DNA from: Metarhizium brunneum
Lineage: Eukaryota > Ascomycota > Sordariomycetes > Hypocreales > Clavicipitaceae
DNA length: 64,000 nucleotides
Reading direction: 5' to 3'
Assembly: GCF_013426205.1 (NCBI RefSeq)
Contig: NC_089426.1
Location: 248,001 to 312,000, forward strand
The notes under the pieces are model-generated. The model did no database searches. It was not told the DNA's origin and was given only the letters and a program-made list of their open reading frames with translations. Shown piece by piece: positions 22,201 through 34,165 of this stretch (position 1 is its first letter; each line of letters starts with the position of its first letter). The position numbers were made by a program, and so were the translations under genes.

Positions 22201-25200
22201 AAGCTGCCAAGGCTATTGATGAGACCAAGTTGGTTCAACTGGTAGAACTGTATGATGTGCGAATTCTCAGTGCTATTCAACTAGCTCAGAGTTCTCAAGG
22301 AGTCGAGATTTCGTTCTCTCTCAAGATCACCGAAAAGGACGACAACAGCAGCGTTGCTGAATGGGCTTGCTATACCTCCAGTTCTACGAATAACGCCAAC
22401 TGGAAGTGCCACGCCAAAGGACATGTTCGCGTTGAATTTGCAATGCCTGTGGACGGGCATCTGCCGCCCAGAAACCCTCCCGACGTGTCGTTAAGTACAC
22501 TAGACATGGATCGGTTCTACGAGTGCTTGGCCGATATTGGCCTCCAGTATTCTCTCGAATTCAGAAGCTTATCTAGTGTTCAGAGGCGCCTTGGATATGC
22601 GACGGCGAGCGTGTCGCACATCGCCACTGACTTTGGCGCCATCATCCACCCTGCTTTACTAGACTCTTCCTTTCAGTCTCTGTTCGCGGCATATTGCTGG
22701 CCAGGAGATGAAACTCTCAACTGCCCATTCGTACCCACGTACCTCAAAAGACTTCGAATCCTCAACATCGGGGTGCCCGAGGGCGAGCCACTCGTTATTG
22801 ACTCCTATTTGACCAGTGTCAACGTTTCAGACATCACCTGCGACATTGACATTGCACTCACGGACAAGAACAAACCATTTGTGCAGCTCGAGGGTCTCAC
22901 TTGCACTTCACTCCTCCGTCACGACCCCAAAAACTCCAAGGAGCTATACACCCGGACTGAGTGGGAAGTTGACGTCCACAGTGAGATTCGTACTTTGGAG
23001 GTTGCTCAATCAGATGAGCAGCAGAACCTGGAGCTGGTTGACCTCTGCGAGCGCTTTGCTTACTACTACTTGAGAAATCTGGATAAAGTTGTTCAACGGA
23101 AGGAGGTTGAAACAATGGAGTGGCATTATCAGCGCGTCTTCGAGTGGATCGACTATTTGTTTCCGATGATAGAAATGGGCAAACATCCCACAATCAAGCC
23201 CGAATGGTCCAAAGATCAACTTCCATGGCTGTTGGAGCAGAAATCCCAGTATCCCGACCAAATTGACCTCATGTTGATCCAGGCAGTCGGCGAGAACCTT
23301 CCGGCTGTGGTTCGCAAGCAAACCACGATGCTCGAGCACATGGTCAAGGACGACGTCTTGAACAGGTTTTATAAAGAAGGCCTCGGGTTCCAAAGAGCAA
23401 ACGGCTACATGTCGCGCATTTCACGACAGATTGCGCATCGGTATCCTCGGATGAACATTCTTGAGATTGGCGCCGGAACCGGAGGAGCGACCAAGGGAAT
23501 TCTCCAGTCGCTCGGCAGCACCTTTGGCACTTATACCTTTACAGACGTTTCTACTGGATTTTTTGAGGCCGCTGCAGAGCAATTCAGTCCGTGGGCTGAC
23601 AAGATGATCTTCAAGGCCCTCAACATCGAGAATAGCCCGACAGAGCAAGGATATAGCGAAGCGTCATACGATCTAATCATTGCCTCCAACGTTCTTCACG
23701 CAACCAAGACGCTCTCAGAAACTATGAGCAACGTCCGTCGGCTACTGAAGCCGGGTGGATTTTTGTTGCTTCTAGAAGTCACCAGTGACATTGTTCGAGT
23801 GAAGATGATGATGTCGGGCTTGTCTGGCTGGTGGCTAGGTGGTGATGACGGCCGACGACACGGTCCAACCATCACCGTTCCGGAGTGGGATACGCTGCTT
23901 CGCTCAACGGGATTCTCGGGAGTGGACAATACTTTCAACGACTTTAACCACAGCTCCAAATACATGACGTCTGTGATGCTTTCGCAGGCTGTGGATGAGA
24001 GGGTCCAGTTCCTCCGCCAGCCACTCTCCAGCCGAGGAGATTCGACCATGGCCGATTCTCTGACCATTGTCGGTGGCACCCAGGGCAACGTGTCAAATAT
24101 CATTGCTAGACATCTTGCTGATTGCCATCCTCGGCTGGTTGTTCAATGTGTGGCAGGTTTCGAGGACTTCGCGTCCCCCCTCAACAGCACGGCCATGAAA
24201 TCGCTTTTGGTTCTGCAGGATCTGCATGAGCCTGTTCTTCAAAACCTGGCTTCATCTACGCTAGTCGGTCTTCAGAAAGCAATTAATCAGTGCCGGCAAG
24301 TTCTGTGGGTGTCGAGCGGCTGTCGCAAGGATAACCCGTTTGCAAATATGTCTGTTGGCCTGTGTCGCAGCTTGTCCTCGGAATACCCCCATATCAGGAT
24401 TCAGCATATCGATGTCGAGACTCGCCTTGATCAGGGTACCGTGCACTGCATTTCCGAAGCAGCGCTTAGGCTTTTGCACTGGGAAAAATTGTCTGCCGAC
24501 ACTCTCTGGTCGTTTGAGCCCGAGTTGATCCTGGAGGATACAAAGTGGTATATTCCTCGACTCGTGCCAGATGAAAAGCTGAACCAGCGACTTACTTCCA
24601 CCAAGATGGCTGTCCAGGTCGACACGTCTCTCAAAGAAAGTACAGTTGAGATTTTTTCTGAAGCATCAAAATACCTAGTCACCCAGTCTGTGCCTTGCAT
24701 CGAAGCCGAACAACAGACGCCACTGTCAACCATCAATGTGACCAAGGCACTTCTCCATCCTGTCGCCACAGAATGCCATAAAGACTATTTCCTGTGCTAC
24801 GGATACAGGGGTAGCTGTCTGGATATTCCTGTCTTGGCCTTGACCACTGCTAATGCTTCCTCTGTTTCTGTTCCGGAGCACTTTGTATTCGACTTGCCAG
24901 CGGTCGTGGCCGACGGCGCTGCGGTTTTGCAACGAGCAGCATTTTCGGTGCTCGCTGAGCAGGTGCTTGAGGACGTTGATACACCTGGAACAATCTTTCT
25001 GCATAATGAAGATCAGCGCTTCTCTTTAGTTGTCCGTCTGGCTGCAGCCAAGCTGGGGTTGAGGTGCATTGCTACGACGTCTCAGGAACCAGCATCTTCT
25101 ACCAGTCAATCAATATTCATTCACCCTCATTCCTCACATCGAGTATTGAAGGCCTTGATTCCTCAAAACACAAAGAGTTTCATTGACTTTTCAACTGATG

Positions 25201-28200
25201 GGGTAGACCAATCTCGCTTCCGAGATTGCCTCCCTCCAACATGCCGATTCTACGCACTGAACCACATGGTTGCGACGGGCAGCAACGTTTCTGGCATTTC
25301 CGTCCCACAAGCCATCAAGGCTTTAACCTCTCCCTTGGATTCTTGTCTCTTAAATACTGTGAATCAAGTCAGCATCTCTGAGCTTCATGGCCAGGCTGCT
25401 GCCAGATTCCCCTACGGAACTGTGGTTGACTTCGTCGTTGAGTCGACGATCGCCAGAGTACCTCCGTTGCAGTCGACCAGGCTGTTCCGTTGCGATAAGA
25501 CGTATCTTCTCGCCGGATGCACCGGTGGTCTTGGCAAGGCGCTGTGCAGATGGATGGTAGCTTCTGGCGTGCGGCATCTGGCGCTGACGACACGAAATAT
25601 CAGCGCTGTGGACGAGGTGTGGGTTAGAGAAATTGAGCGCGCCGGCGCGTGTCTCAAGCTCTACCAGGTTGATGTGAGTGATATTAATGCCTTGCAAGCC
25701 GTATATGAAGATATTGGACGCAACATGCCGCCGGTTGTCGGTGTCGCCAATGCTGCCATGGTACTCTCCGATAAGTCCTTCGGTGAGCTGAAGACGGACA
25801 ACTTTGACATTGTGTTTGGACCCAAGGTCCGTGGAACTCAGAACCTTCATGATATCTTCAAGGGTCAGGCTTTGGACTTCTTTATCATGTTTTCTTCCCT
25901 TGCCAGTGTTGTTGGTAATCGAGGCCAGTCCAACTACGCCGCTGCCAACCTGTTTATGACCACGATTGCCGAGCAGCGCAGAGCAAGCAATCTGGCCGCT
26001 TCCGTTATTCACATTGGCATGGTCCTCGGTGTTGGTTATGTTTCTTCCACGGGCACGTATGAGAACACTTTGCGACAGTATAACTACATGCCCATCTCCG
26101 AGTCCGACTTCCTCAACATGTTCTCTCAAGCCATCTTAATCGGACACCCGAAGTCCAATCACCCGTGCGAACTAATCACTGGCCTTAATCGATACAGCCT
26201 CAATTCCGATGCCCAGCAGTACTTTTGGCATGAGAACATGCGGTTCAGTCATCATTACATCGAAGAAGAACAGCGAAAAGTCTCAACGGCCACCAGAACC
26301 TCTGTATCTGAGCGCCTGGAGGATGCTCGGGGGGGCGAAGAAATTCTAGCTGTGATTGAAGAAGAATTCTGCACAAAGCTGGAGCGCATGCTCCAAGCTG
26401 AAGCTGGCACCATCAAAGCTTCCCAGTCTCTCGCGAACCTTGGGGTGGACTCCTTGGTAGCAGTTGAAATCCGATCTTGGTTCTTCAAAGAAGCTGACGT
26501 GGACATCCCAGTATTGGACGTCCTCAATACTGGTACTATTTCGGAGCTTTGCGAACGGGCTGCGCAAAGCGTTGCGGCCGCTCAGTTGTCTGATGCTGAA
26601 GAGTGTGGCAAAACGGACGATAAGGTATGTTACTCTCGGGATATGTTGAAGAGTACTAACTAATCTCTCTGTGATGTAGTCTCCCACTCTGTTGTCGGCA
26701 AATATACCAGCCAGCAACCAATCCACTGCGGCAAACACATCTGTTCCGCATTCTCTTTTTGAAGAGTCGTCTCGAGGGGGTAGTGAGACTCCAAGTGAGG
26801 ATATGGGTAGTTCCGATATTAGCTTACCCTCGAGACGCGACTTCGAATTTGAACGGTGCGGTCGACTGTCGTTCGCCCAAGAGCGACTGTGGTTTCTACA
26901 GAAATACCTCCAAGATCCTACGACCTACAATGTCACTATGGCTTACAAGATTTCTGGCCCGCTACGACGGAGAGACTTTGAGGATGCCTTCGAAAAGGTC
27001 ATCCAGCGTCATGCATCTTTGCGTACCGGTTTTTACGTCGATGCTGATACTAGTCTCCCAATGCAGCGCGTTTACAAATACCCCCATTTCCGTTTCACAC
27101 ACAAAGAAGGCGCTGATTATGAGGAGGAGTATCACAATATGCAGAAGATGCGGTATGATTTGGAGAGCGGTGACGTTATAAGTGCCACGATTATAAGGTA
27201 CACTGACCAAGAGCACGTTTTTATTCTCGGCTTCCACCACGTTGCCATGGATGGATTTAGCGCCCAAATTCTCGTCAAGGATTTAATTCGCGCCTATGGA
27301 GGACTCACGATATCCTCAGGTTGCAATGAATACCTGGACTACGCTATCCATCAGCGAGATGCTGGTGTCCCCGTTGAGGTCAGCAAGTTTTGGATGTCCG
27401 AGTTCAACACTCTGCCTCCGGTTCTTCCCCTTTTCGACTTTGCCGAATGTAAAACTCGCACACCTCTTCTTGACTACAAGACCAAAGCGGTCGAAAGGAC
27501 AGTTCCCATGACGGTGTCTTCCAAAGTGAAAATCCTGGCACGGCAACTTGGTGCCACGCCATTCCACATCTACTTGGCTGCTCTGCAGGCACTGTTGTAC
27601 GATTTAAACTCCAACAAAGATATTTGTATCGGTATCACGGACGCGAATAAAACCGATCCTGCCTATCTAGATACCATCGGTTTCTTTGTCAATCTTGTGC
27701 CTATTCGGTTCCATATTGATGAATCTGAGGCAGTCTCGGAGCTTGTAGCTAAATCGAAGAAAACAGCCACCAATGCCTTGTCAAACTCGATGCCTTTTGA
27801 CGTTCTGTTGGACAATCTGCAGGTTCCTCGTTCCACAACTCACAGCCCACTATTCCAAGTCATCCTGAACTACAAGATGGGATCAACACAAACGGTTCGT
27901 TTTGAAGACTGCCAAGCGGAAATCTTAAGATTCCAGGATGCGAGCAACGCGTTTGATTTGGCTTTTGACATTGAAAACTTCCCCGACGGCTCCGCCTCCA
28001 TTTCTCTCAAAACTCAGGCATACATGTACACTGACTTGGAGCTGCGGTTCATTCTTGACAGCTACATTCGCATCTTGAGTTCGTTCGTGTCAAATCCTCT
28101 GCAGAAGCTTCATGAGGTAACTGCACTGTCAGAAGACGAAAAGGAGAAATCTCTGCAACTCGGGAGAGGCAGGCAACTCCCAGACCCGAAGCTCGAAACG

Positions 28201-31104
28201 GTCGCCCACTTCTTTGAGGACTGGGCTTTAACTCAGCCACTCAAGATTGCGCTTCGAGAAGATTCCGGAGCCGAGTTCACTTACAGGCAGATTCAGTCTA
28301 TTGTGAACGCCTTTGCTGAAACGCTACATGGTGCTGGTCTTGGCCCAGGCTCAAAGGTGTGCGTCTATTGCGAGCCGGGTACTCATATCCTCGCTGCTCT
28401 GTTGGCAATTTCCAAGATTGGGGGAATTTACATTCCTCTCGACCCGCAGAATCCTACTGAGCGCCTGCAGCTCATTGTCAACGACTGCGAACCGGACGCA
28501 ATACTTTGCGACGATGTTACGAGCACTCTGGCATCGCTTCTGAAGTCGGCAGGAAAGTCGATCAACGTTACCGACATTGATACAAGTGCTACTACTACAT
28601 GTATCCCTGACTGGAACAAGGCCAAGGGTGATTCTGCGGCATTCGTATTCTACACCAGCGGCACTACGGGCGTGCCCAAGGGAATCGCCTTGACGCACTC
28701 GAATGTCGTACATCACATCAACTCCATCATCAACTTTTACAGCATCAAGAGGGGTGTCGTCCTTCAGCAAGCCCCCCTTGGATTTGACATGTCGCTTACG
28801 CAAATGGCTCTGACCATGATGACGGGGGGCACCCTGGTTGTTGCGTCTAGTGCGACAAGAAGAGATCCCAGCCAGATTGCCAGTTTGATGTACGCAAACA
28901 AGGTAACGCATACATTTATGACACCCACGCTAGCCCTAGCTCTCATCCGCCACGGTTACGATGCCTTGGCGCGATGTTCCGACTGGGAGTTTTCATTGCT
29001 TTCCGGCGAGGCATTCCGAGCCCACATCGTTCACGAGTTCAGACGCCTCGGACTTGCTGGTTTGAAGCTCTACAACGGGTACGGGCCGACGGAGATTACG
29101 ATCAACAGCAGCAGTGGTATGGATGAGCTTGACGAAGCGGCCCCCCGAGACACACAGAACCCATCCATCGGAGTCACATTGCCCAACTACACCAACTACA
29201 TACTGGATAGGAATATGCAACCAGTGCGCATTGGCAAGGCTGGTGAGCTGTTTGTGGGCGGAGCCGGCATCGCCCTGGGTTACTTGAGAAGAGATAAACT
29301 CAACAAGGAAAAGTTCCTGCCCGATCCGTTTGCCAGCGCGGATAACCGAGCTCGAGGCTGGTGCCGCATGTATCGGACGGGAGACAAGGCCAAGTTTCTG
29401 CCTGACGGGCGAATCGTTTTCCTCGGTCGCATCCAAGGCGATTCTCAGATCAAGCTGCGGGGATTCCGAATCGAACTCGAGGACATTTCCAACACCATCA
29501 TCAAGAGTTCTCATGGAAATATCACAGAGGCCGGGATTTCTCTGCGCCGGAACGGAAACGGATCCGATGATGAGTCGTTCTTGGTCGCATTTGCTGTGGT
29601 ATCACACTCCTTTGACCACCCGGAACCGTCGGCATTCTTCAAGAAACTGCTGAATGATCTGCAACTACCAAGGTACATGATTCCTGCCAAGATTGTACCG
29701 GTGGACCGACTGCCAATGAGCTCTTCCGGCAAACTAGATCAACATGTGCTCGACAGTCTTCCCGTGCCCAAAGAAGAAGAGAGCAACCGGTGCCCCTTGA
29801 CAGATACGCAGGAGAGGCTCAAGAAGCTCTGGGTGGAAGCCCTTCCGCCGATTGGAGCAACTGCCGCTATCGACCAAGATGTTGATTTCTTCCAGGTTGG
29901 TGGAAACTCGCTGCGAATCATTCTGCTGAGAGAATCCATCAGAAGGGAGTTTTGTGTCTCGGTGTCTGTCTTCGATCTCTTCGCAAACAGCACCCTGGGA
30001 AGAATGGCTGCTCGGATTGGCGAGTCTACCGATACTACTACAAGCCCCGAAACTATTGACTGGAACACGGAGACTCTCTTTGATGTCCCCGTCATCGAAA
30101 CGTGCGAGGACGATAGTTATAAACAACATAGGGCTACATCTGATGGGCTTGAGATCATTCTTACTGGAGCTACCGGATTCCTGGGGTCTGCCATTCTCGC
30201 ATCCCTTGTCCAAGATGCCAGGATATCCAAGGTGCACTGCGTGGCTATCCGACAACCCCTAAAGAGTCTCACGGCGGAACAGCCAATCTTCAAATCTCCT
30301 CGCGTGAGCTGCTATGCCGGTGACCTATCTCTGCCGCGTCTCGGACTATCTACTTCTGACTTCACCCAACTGTCCGCCAATGCTGACAAGATCATCCACA
30401 ACGGAGCCGATGTTTCATTCTTGAAATCGTACCGATCCCTACGAGCCATCAATGTGGGTTCGACCAAGGAGATTGTCCGCATGGCAGCTCTGCACCGCAT
30501 TCCGATCCATTTCATCTCTACCGGAGGCCTGGCCAACTTGACAAACCTGGATGGCCTGCCCCAAGTTTCCGTCTCGTCGTTCACGCCTCCGGTAGATGGC
30601 TCGCAGGGCTACATTGCCACCAAGTGGGCATCCGAAGTCTACTTGGAAAACGTCGTGACACGCTTAGGAATTCCGGTTTGGATCCATCGCCCATCAAACA
30701 TTACCGGCGTCCGCTCTCCCTCTGGAGACTTGATGCAGATAATCTTCAAATACTCGGAAAAAATCAAGGCCTTGCCGGAAATTGACGGCTGGAAAGGGTG
30801 CTTTGACTTTGTGCCTGTTGAAACGGTAGCCCGGGGAATCGTTTGCGCAATCCACGAAACCGGGCTGCAGCAGGGTATGAGTCCAATTTACCGCCACCAC
30901 TGCGGCCGTGACAAGATTCCAGTCGCTGGCATCAGAGAGCACTTGGAAACAAAGGTGGGAGCTCGAATCGACAGTGTCGGAATTGAGGAGTGGTTGAGCC
31001 GAGCTCAAAGTGTCGGGCTGGACGACACGGCAGCTGCTCTCGTCAGTAGCACCTTTGCTCAAAGCAGCATCAAGACTGTTCCTTGGCTAAGAAGTGGTGA
31101 CTAA
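19242..31104 (+). CDS. FUS1: PKS-NRPS hybrid, fusarin-type synthetase (FUS1-like)
   Basis: Two exons, 19242-26624 and 26680-31104, with a 55-bp phase-0 intron (GTATGT, CTAAC, TAG), give 3935 aa, close to fungal fusarin synthetases. PKS half: KS with DTACSSSL (Cys181); AT with GHSSG (Ser641); DH with HKVQGQVIYP (His968); C-methyltransferase with EIGAGTGG (about 1410); a long segment without a recognisable ER nucleotide motif; KR with GCTGGLG (about 2092) and SNYAAAN (Tyr2232); ACP with GVDSL (Ser2404). NRPS half: condensation HHVAMDG (His2648); adenylation YTSGTTGVPKG (about 3119); thiolation GGNSL (Ser3538); terminal reductase TGATGFLG (about 3624) with YIATK (Tyr3772). All key residues are present, so it should be active. 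It would make a methylated polyene fused to an amino acid, released reductively. No trans-ER gene is nearby, as expected for a fully unsaturated chain. The exact product is inferred from synteny. Confidence 0.93.
26625..26679 (+). other. Intron between the ACP and condensation modules of FUS1
   Basis: Donor AAG|GTATGT, branch ACTAAC and acceptor TGTAG. It carries an in-frame stop at 26661-26663, so splicing is required to join the PKS and NRPS halves. Confidence 0.9.
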
Positions 31105-31758
31105 ATCGACGTTGGGAAGATGTCCTGACTAGTTTTTGTTGTTTTTTGGCGTCCTGGGGTGTTTTAGAAAAGATGGTATGGGGAATTCGGAGTTGATGTT
31201 TCTCGCACAAGGACCTTGAGTTGGTTGGATAAAATTATGAGATGTAGTTTCATTTGAATCAATTGAATATAAAATATTAAATTATAAAAAAATAAAAGAA
31301 AACGTCTAAGTAGTCTCACGGAGCCACTGGCAACACAATCAATAAGCCGTGTCAGGCTCTGATGACAGGAAGTCGCATTAGAAAAACACCAGACTGAATG
31401 GATCGAGATGCGTTAAACGCACCAGCTCAGGTGGTGATTCATGACCGCACGCGCCGGCGACAGCCATTTGACGGCCTCGGCCACTCGAAGCGTAGAACAG
31501 AATATGAATATAAAATATGAAATGAAAGATCCCTACAAGACATGTCTAGGGAAATGTAGAGTGCACATTTGAAACAAATAGGGAGATGGAGCCCTACCCT
31601 ATAGTCCCATGTCAGTCCAACCAGACTCGTTGGATCATCGGCAGATGAGGTTTGGCGAGGAGCATAATCCATAGACCAAAGAAATTAGACAACTTGAATT
31701 CATAGGAGATGGTACAAGACCCGAAATCCAAATAACATGATTCGCATGTGCCTCTCAG
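31105..31758. other. Intergenic between convergent FUS1 and the DUF1772 gene
   Basis: AT-rich 3' region with A-rich candidate polyadenylation signals near 31270-31300; no gene recognised. Confidence 0.6.
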
Positions 31759-32259
31759 CTAATGACATAGAGTCTTTCCCGCCGCCACCATGAATGCCCC
31801 CCACGCCAGCAAGTCGACAGTCAAAGTCCGAACATTATTCACACGGAGCCACTCATCCAGGCAGTCGTTGGCATCCGTCTGCTCCTTCCCGTCCATCATG
31901 TCTCTGACACTGGGCGCAATCAGCGGCACGAATAGCAAATGACTTGCGGCGGCGATTGTCCCAGCAGCGTACCACCAAAACGACTGGCGAGATTGCAGCA
32001 CGGAACGCTGTGCGAAAAGGTTGCCGACGCCGCTCCAGGTCGATACGCCAATGGCGCCAACCACAAAGGGCAGACCGCGGTAAAAAAAGGTGTTAAAGTA
32101 CGACTGCAGCAGGGGTTTGCTTTTGGCCCGGTTCTCGGGTCGGTTCATGATGCCCAGGAAGAATGTTTGGTCCCAGCCAAAGAGCAGGGTGCACGTCGAT
32201 GAGACGAGAGGCAGCGCCCGCAACGCCACCAAGGGGTCGAAAAAGGCTCCCGAAGCCAT
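31759..32259 (-). CDS. DUF1772 (anthrone-oxygenase-like) membrane protein
   Basis: Single exon, 166 aa from MASGAFFDPL (ATG at 32259). An upstream in-frame extension to 32337 would add 26 basic residues and is unlikely. There are four hydrophobic helices, with the family's spacing of conserved residues: LFGWDQTFFLGIMN, the central IAAASHLLFVPLIAPS (His), and the C-terminal NNVRTLTVDLLAWGAF. DUF1772 proteins include the small membrane oxygenases of anthraquinone and aflatoxin pathways (HypC type), which oxidise activated C-H positions without a visible cofactor motif. Here it sits between the synthetase and the exporter and shares a 259-bp divergent promoter with FUS6. That promoter carries an exact cluster motif, so it is probably co-regulated. 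I know of no such gene in the Fusarium fusarin cluster. Its substrate is unknown. Confidence 0.85.
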   Translation of the reverse strand: MASGAFFDPLVALRALPLVSSTCTLLFGWDQTFFLGIMNRPENRAKSKPLLQSYFNTFFYRGLPFVVGAIGVSTWSGVGNLFAQRSVLQSRQSFWWYAAGTIAAASHLLFVPLIAPSVRDMMDGKEQTDANDCLDEWLRVNNVRTLTVDLLAWGAFMVAAGKTLCH

Positions 32260-32388
32260 TCTTGTCCGTCTATGACTAGATTTTCTTGCGTTGGTCGAAA
32301 TGGTGCAGAAGAAAAGGGGCGGCAGAGAGTGCGGCAATTTGTTGTCGATTGGACAGATTGTGCAATCCCATGGTTTCGGCGCATTGTG

Positions 32389-32398
32389 TTCGGCGACT
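32389..32398 (+). promoter_or_regulatory. Cluster motif TCGGCGACTT between DUF1772 and FUS6
   Basis: Exact match in the divergent promoter, about 130 bp from the DUF1772 start and 121 bp from the FUS6 start. Continues TTCGGAGTC. A further TTTCGGCG lies at about 32373-32380. Confidence 0.65.
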
Positions 32399-32518
32399 TT
32401 CGGAGTCAGACTTGACAGTATATTGTCAGCAGTCTGGCGACTGGACTACATGCTCTTCCACCCAGGACATCATGTTTCTCCATACTTTGCCAAGAGGGCC
32501 CAGATGCATCACGACACC

Positions 32519-34165
32519 ATGGCGACTGATATCGATGTCCTCGCGGGCGGCGCAACCGTCGACGCTGGGTCGCAAACGAACAAGAAAGGACTCAAGTTCT
32601 GGCTAGTTTTTGCAGCCATTTCTCTCACAACCTTTCTCGCGGCTCTCGACACATCCATCATCTCAACTGCGCTGCCTACCATTGCGGCCGACCTTGGGTC
32701 CGAGAGCTTGTATGTGTGGATCATAGATTCGTATCTGCTGGCCTCGACCGCTACGATTCCCATATTTGCCCAGGCTGCCAACATCTACGGGCGACGCAGC
32801 CTCATACTCATTTCCGTGCTGCTCTTTGCGCTTGGAAGCGGCCTCTGTGGCGGCGCGTCCAACAATGCCATGATGATTGGTGGACGATCAGTCCAGGGCG
32901 TGGGCGGCGGCGGCATTCTGACCATGTCGGAGATCATCGTCTGTGATCTCGTCTCCATTCGCGAGAGGGGCCTTTATGCCGGTATTATCGGAGGCATCTG
33001 GGCTATTGCTTCCGTCATTGCTCCAATAATAGGCGGCGCGTTTGCACAAAACATCACCTGGCGCTGGATCTTCTACATCAATCTACCCATTTCTGGCGTC
33101 TCCATCATTGCTCTGGCGCTGTTCCTCCAGCTACGCCGGCCTCCTGCTGGCACCATCAAGAGCCAAATTGCGCGAATAGACTGGGGCGGTAGTTTTCTGC
33201 TCATAACGTCCATTACGGCCATCATTCTGGCTCTTAGCTGGGGAGGTTCGACCAACCCGTGGTCTTCTTGGAGGACCATCGTCCCTCTTGTTCTGGGCTT
33301 CATTGGCCTTGTATTCTTTTTTGTGTACCAGGCAGCCCCTTGGTTGACGGATCCCACGATGCCGTTGCGACTGTTCGGCAACCGTACAGCCGTCACAGTC
33401 TTCATAATGAGTTTCATCCATAGCATGCTACTGTTCTGGGTCTGCTACTTCCTGCCTGTTTACTTTCAGGGTGTCAAGGAAGCTAGTCCATCTCGATCCG
33501 CCGTCATGCTATTCCCTATTGCAACAACCAGCGCTCCAGGTGGTGTAATTGCCGGTATTTCCATCACAAAAACTGGAACGTATCGTATCTGGCACTTCCT
33601 CGGATTCGGCCTCATGGCGTTGGGTTGCGGTTTATTCACCCTCTTTGACGAGGCCACTCCAACTGGCCAGTGGGTTGGCTTCCAGCTTCTCTTTGGCTTT
33701 GGTTGCGGTTTTGTCTTCACCAGCTGCCTGCCTCCCATTCTGGCCAGTCTACCTGATTCAGACGTTGCAACAGCTACAGGTGCCTGGACATTTCTTCGGA
33801 ACTTTGGCTCTATATGGGGGATTGCTATACCTGCCGCCGTCTTCAACACACATGCTAACAAATTAGCCTCTGAAGTCTCTGATCCGAGTGTGCGGGCCCT
33901 TCTTGTGAACGGGGGAGCTTACGGCCATGCCACGCGTGAATTCATTACCATGTTTAACGGAGACCCTGCCCTAAAATCCGAAATATTGAGCCTCTATGTC
34001 CGGGGGCTCAAAGTCGTTTGGGAAGTGTCTATTGCTTTTGCGCTCCTTGGCCTGGCTTTTGCTTTCTTCGTTCCATCTATAGAGCTCAGAGACGAGTTGA
34101 ACACTGAGTATGGAATGAAAGAAGCAGAGACGAAACCTACTACCGACCTGGGCGACAAGGCTTGA
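32519..34165 (+). CDS. FUS6: MFS transporter, DHA2 14-helix type, FUS6-like
   Basis: Single exon, 548 aa from the ATG at 32519 (ACACCATGG, near-perfect Kozak). An in-frame ATG at 32504 would add five residues. After a hydrophilic N-terminus the first helix ends in LAALDTSIISTALPTIA, the signature of drug:H+ antiporter family 2. YGRRSLILISVLLFALGSGLCG is motif A, and GGIWAIASVIAPIIGGAF is the antiporter motif C region. Fourteen membrane segments can be followed to a charged C-terminal tail. It should be a plasma-membrane or vesicle exporter of the cluster product. In Fusarium the FUS6 pump is not essential for production. It is divergent from the DUF1772 gene. Confidence 0.9.
   Translation: MATDIDVLAGGATVDAGSQTNKKGLKFWLVFAAISLTTFLAALDTSIISTALPTIAADLGSESLYVWIIDSYLLASTATIPIFAQAANIYGRRSLILISVLLFALGSGLCGGASNNAMMIGGRSVQGVGGGGILTMSEIIVCDLVSIRERGLYAGIIGGIWAIASVIAPIIGGAFAQNITWRWIFYINLPISGVSIIALALFLQLRRPPAGTIKSQIARIDWGGSFLLITSITAIILALSWGGSTNPWSSWRTIVPLVLGFIGLVFFFVYQAAPWLTDPTMPLRLFGNRTAVTVFIMSFIHSMLLFWVCYFLPVYFQGVKEASPSRSAVMLFPIATTSAPGGVIAGISITKTGTYRIWHFLGFGLMALGCGLFTLFDEATPTGQWVGFQLLFGFGCGFVFTSCLPPILASLPDSDVATATGAWTFLRNFGSIWGIAIPAAVFNTHANKLASEVSDPSVRALLVNGGAYGHATREFITMFNGDPALKSEILSLYVRGLKVVWEVSIAFALLGLAFAFFVPSIELRDELNTEYGMKEAETKPTTDLGDKA

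Noticed and set aside
24000..25480. Functional enoylreductase domain in FUS1
   Set aside because: No NADPH-binding LxHxGxGGVG-type motif is visible between the methyltransferase and KR; the segment reads as a structural or inactive ER region, and no trans-ER gene lies in the window.
25350..26129. 259-residue antisense frame inside the KR region of the synthetase
   Set aside because: Shadow of a strongly coding sense frame; no domain in the antisense translation.
32291..32518. Longer MFS protein starting at 32291
   Set aside because: That start is a non-ATG codon and the added 76 residues cover the promoter with the shared motif; ATGs at 32504/32519 precede the typical hydrophilic N-terminus.
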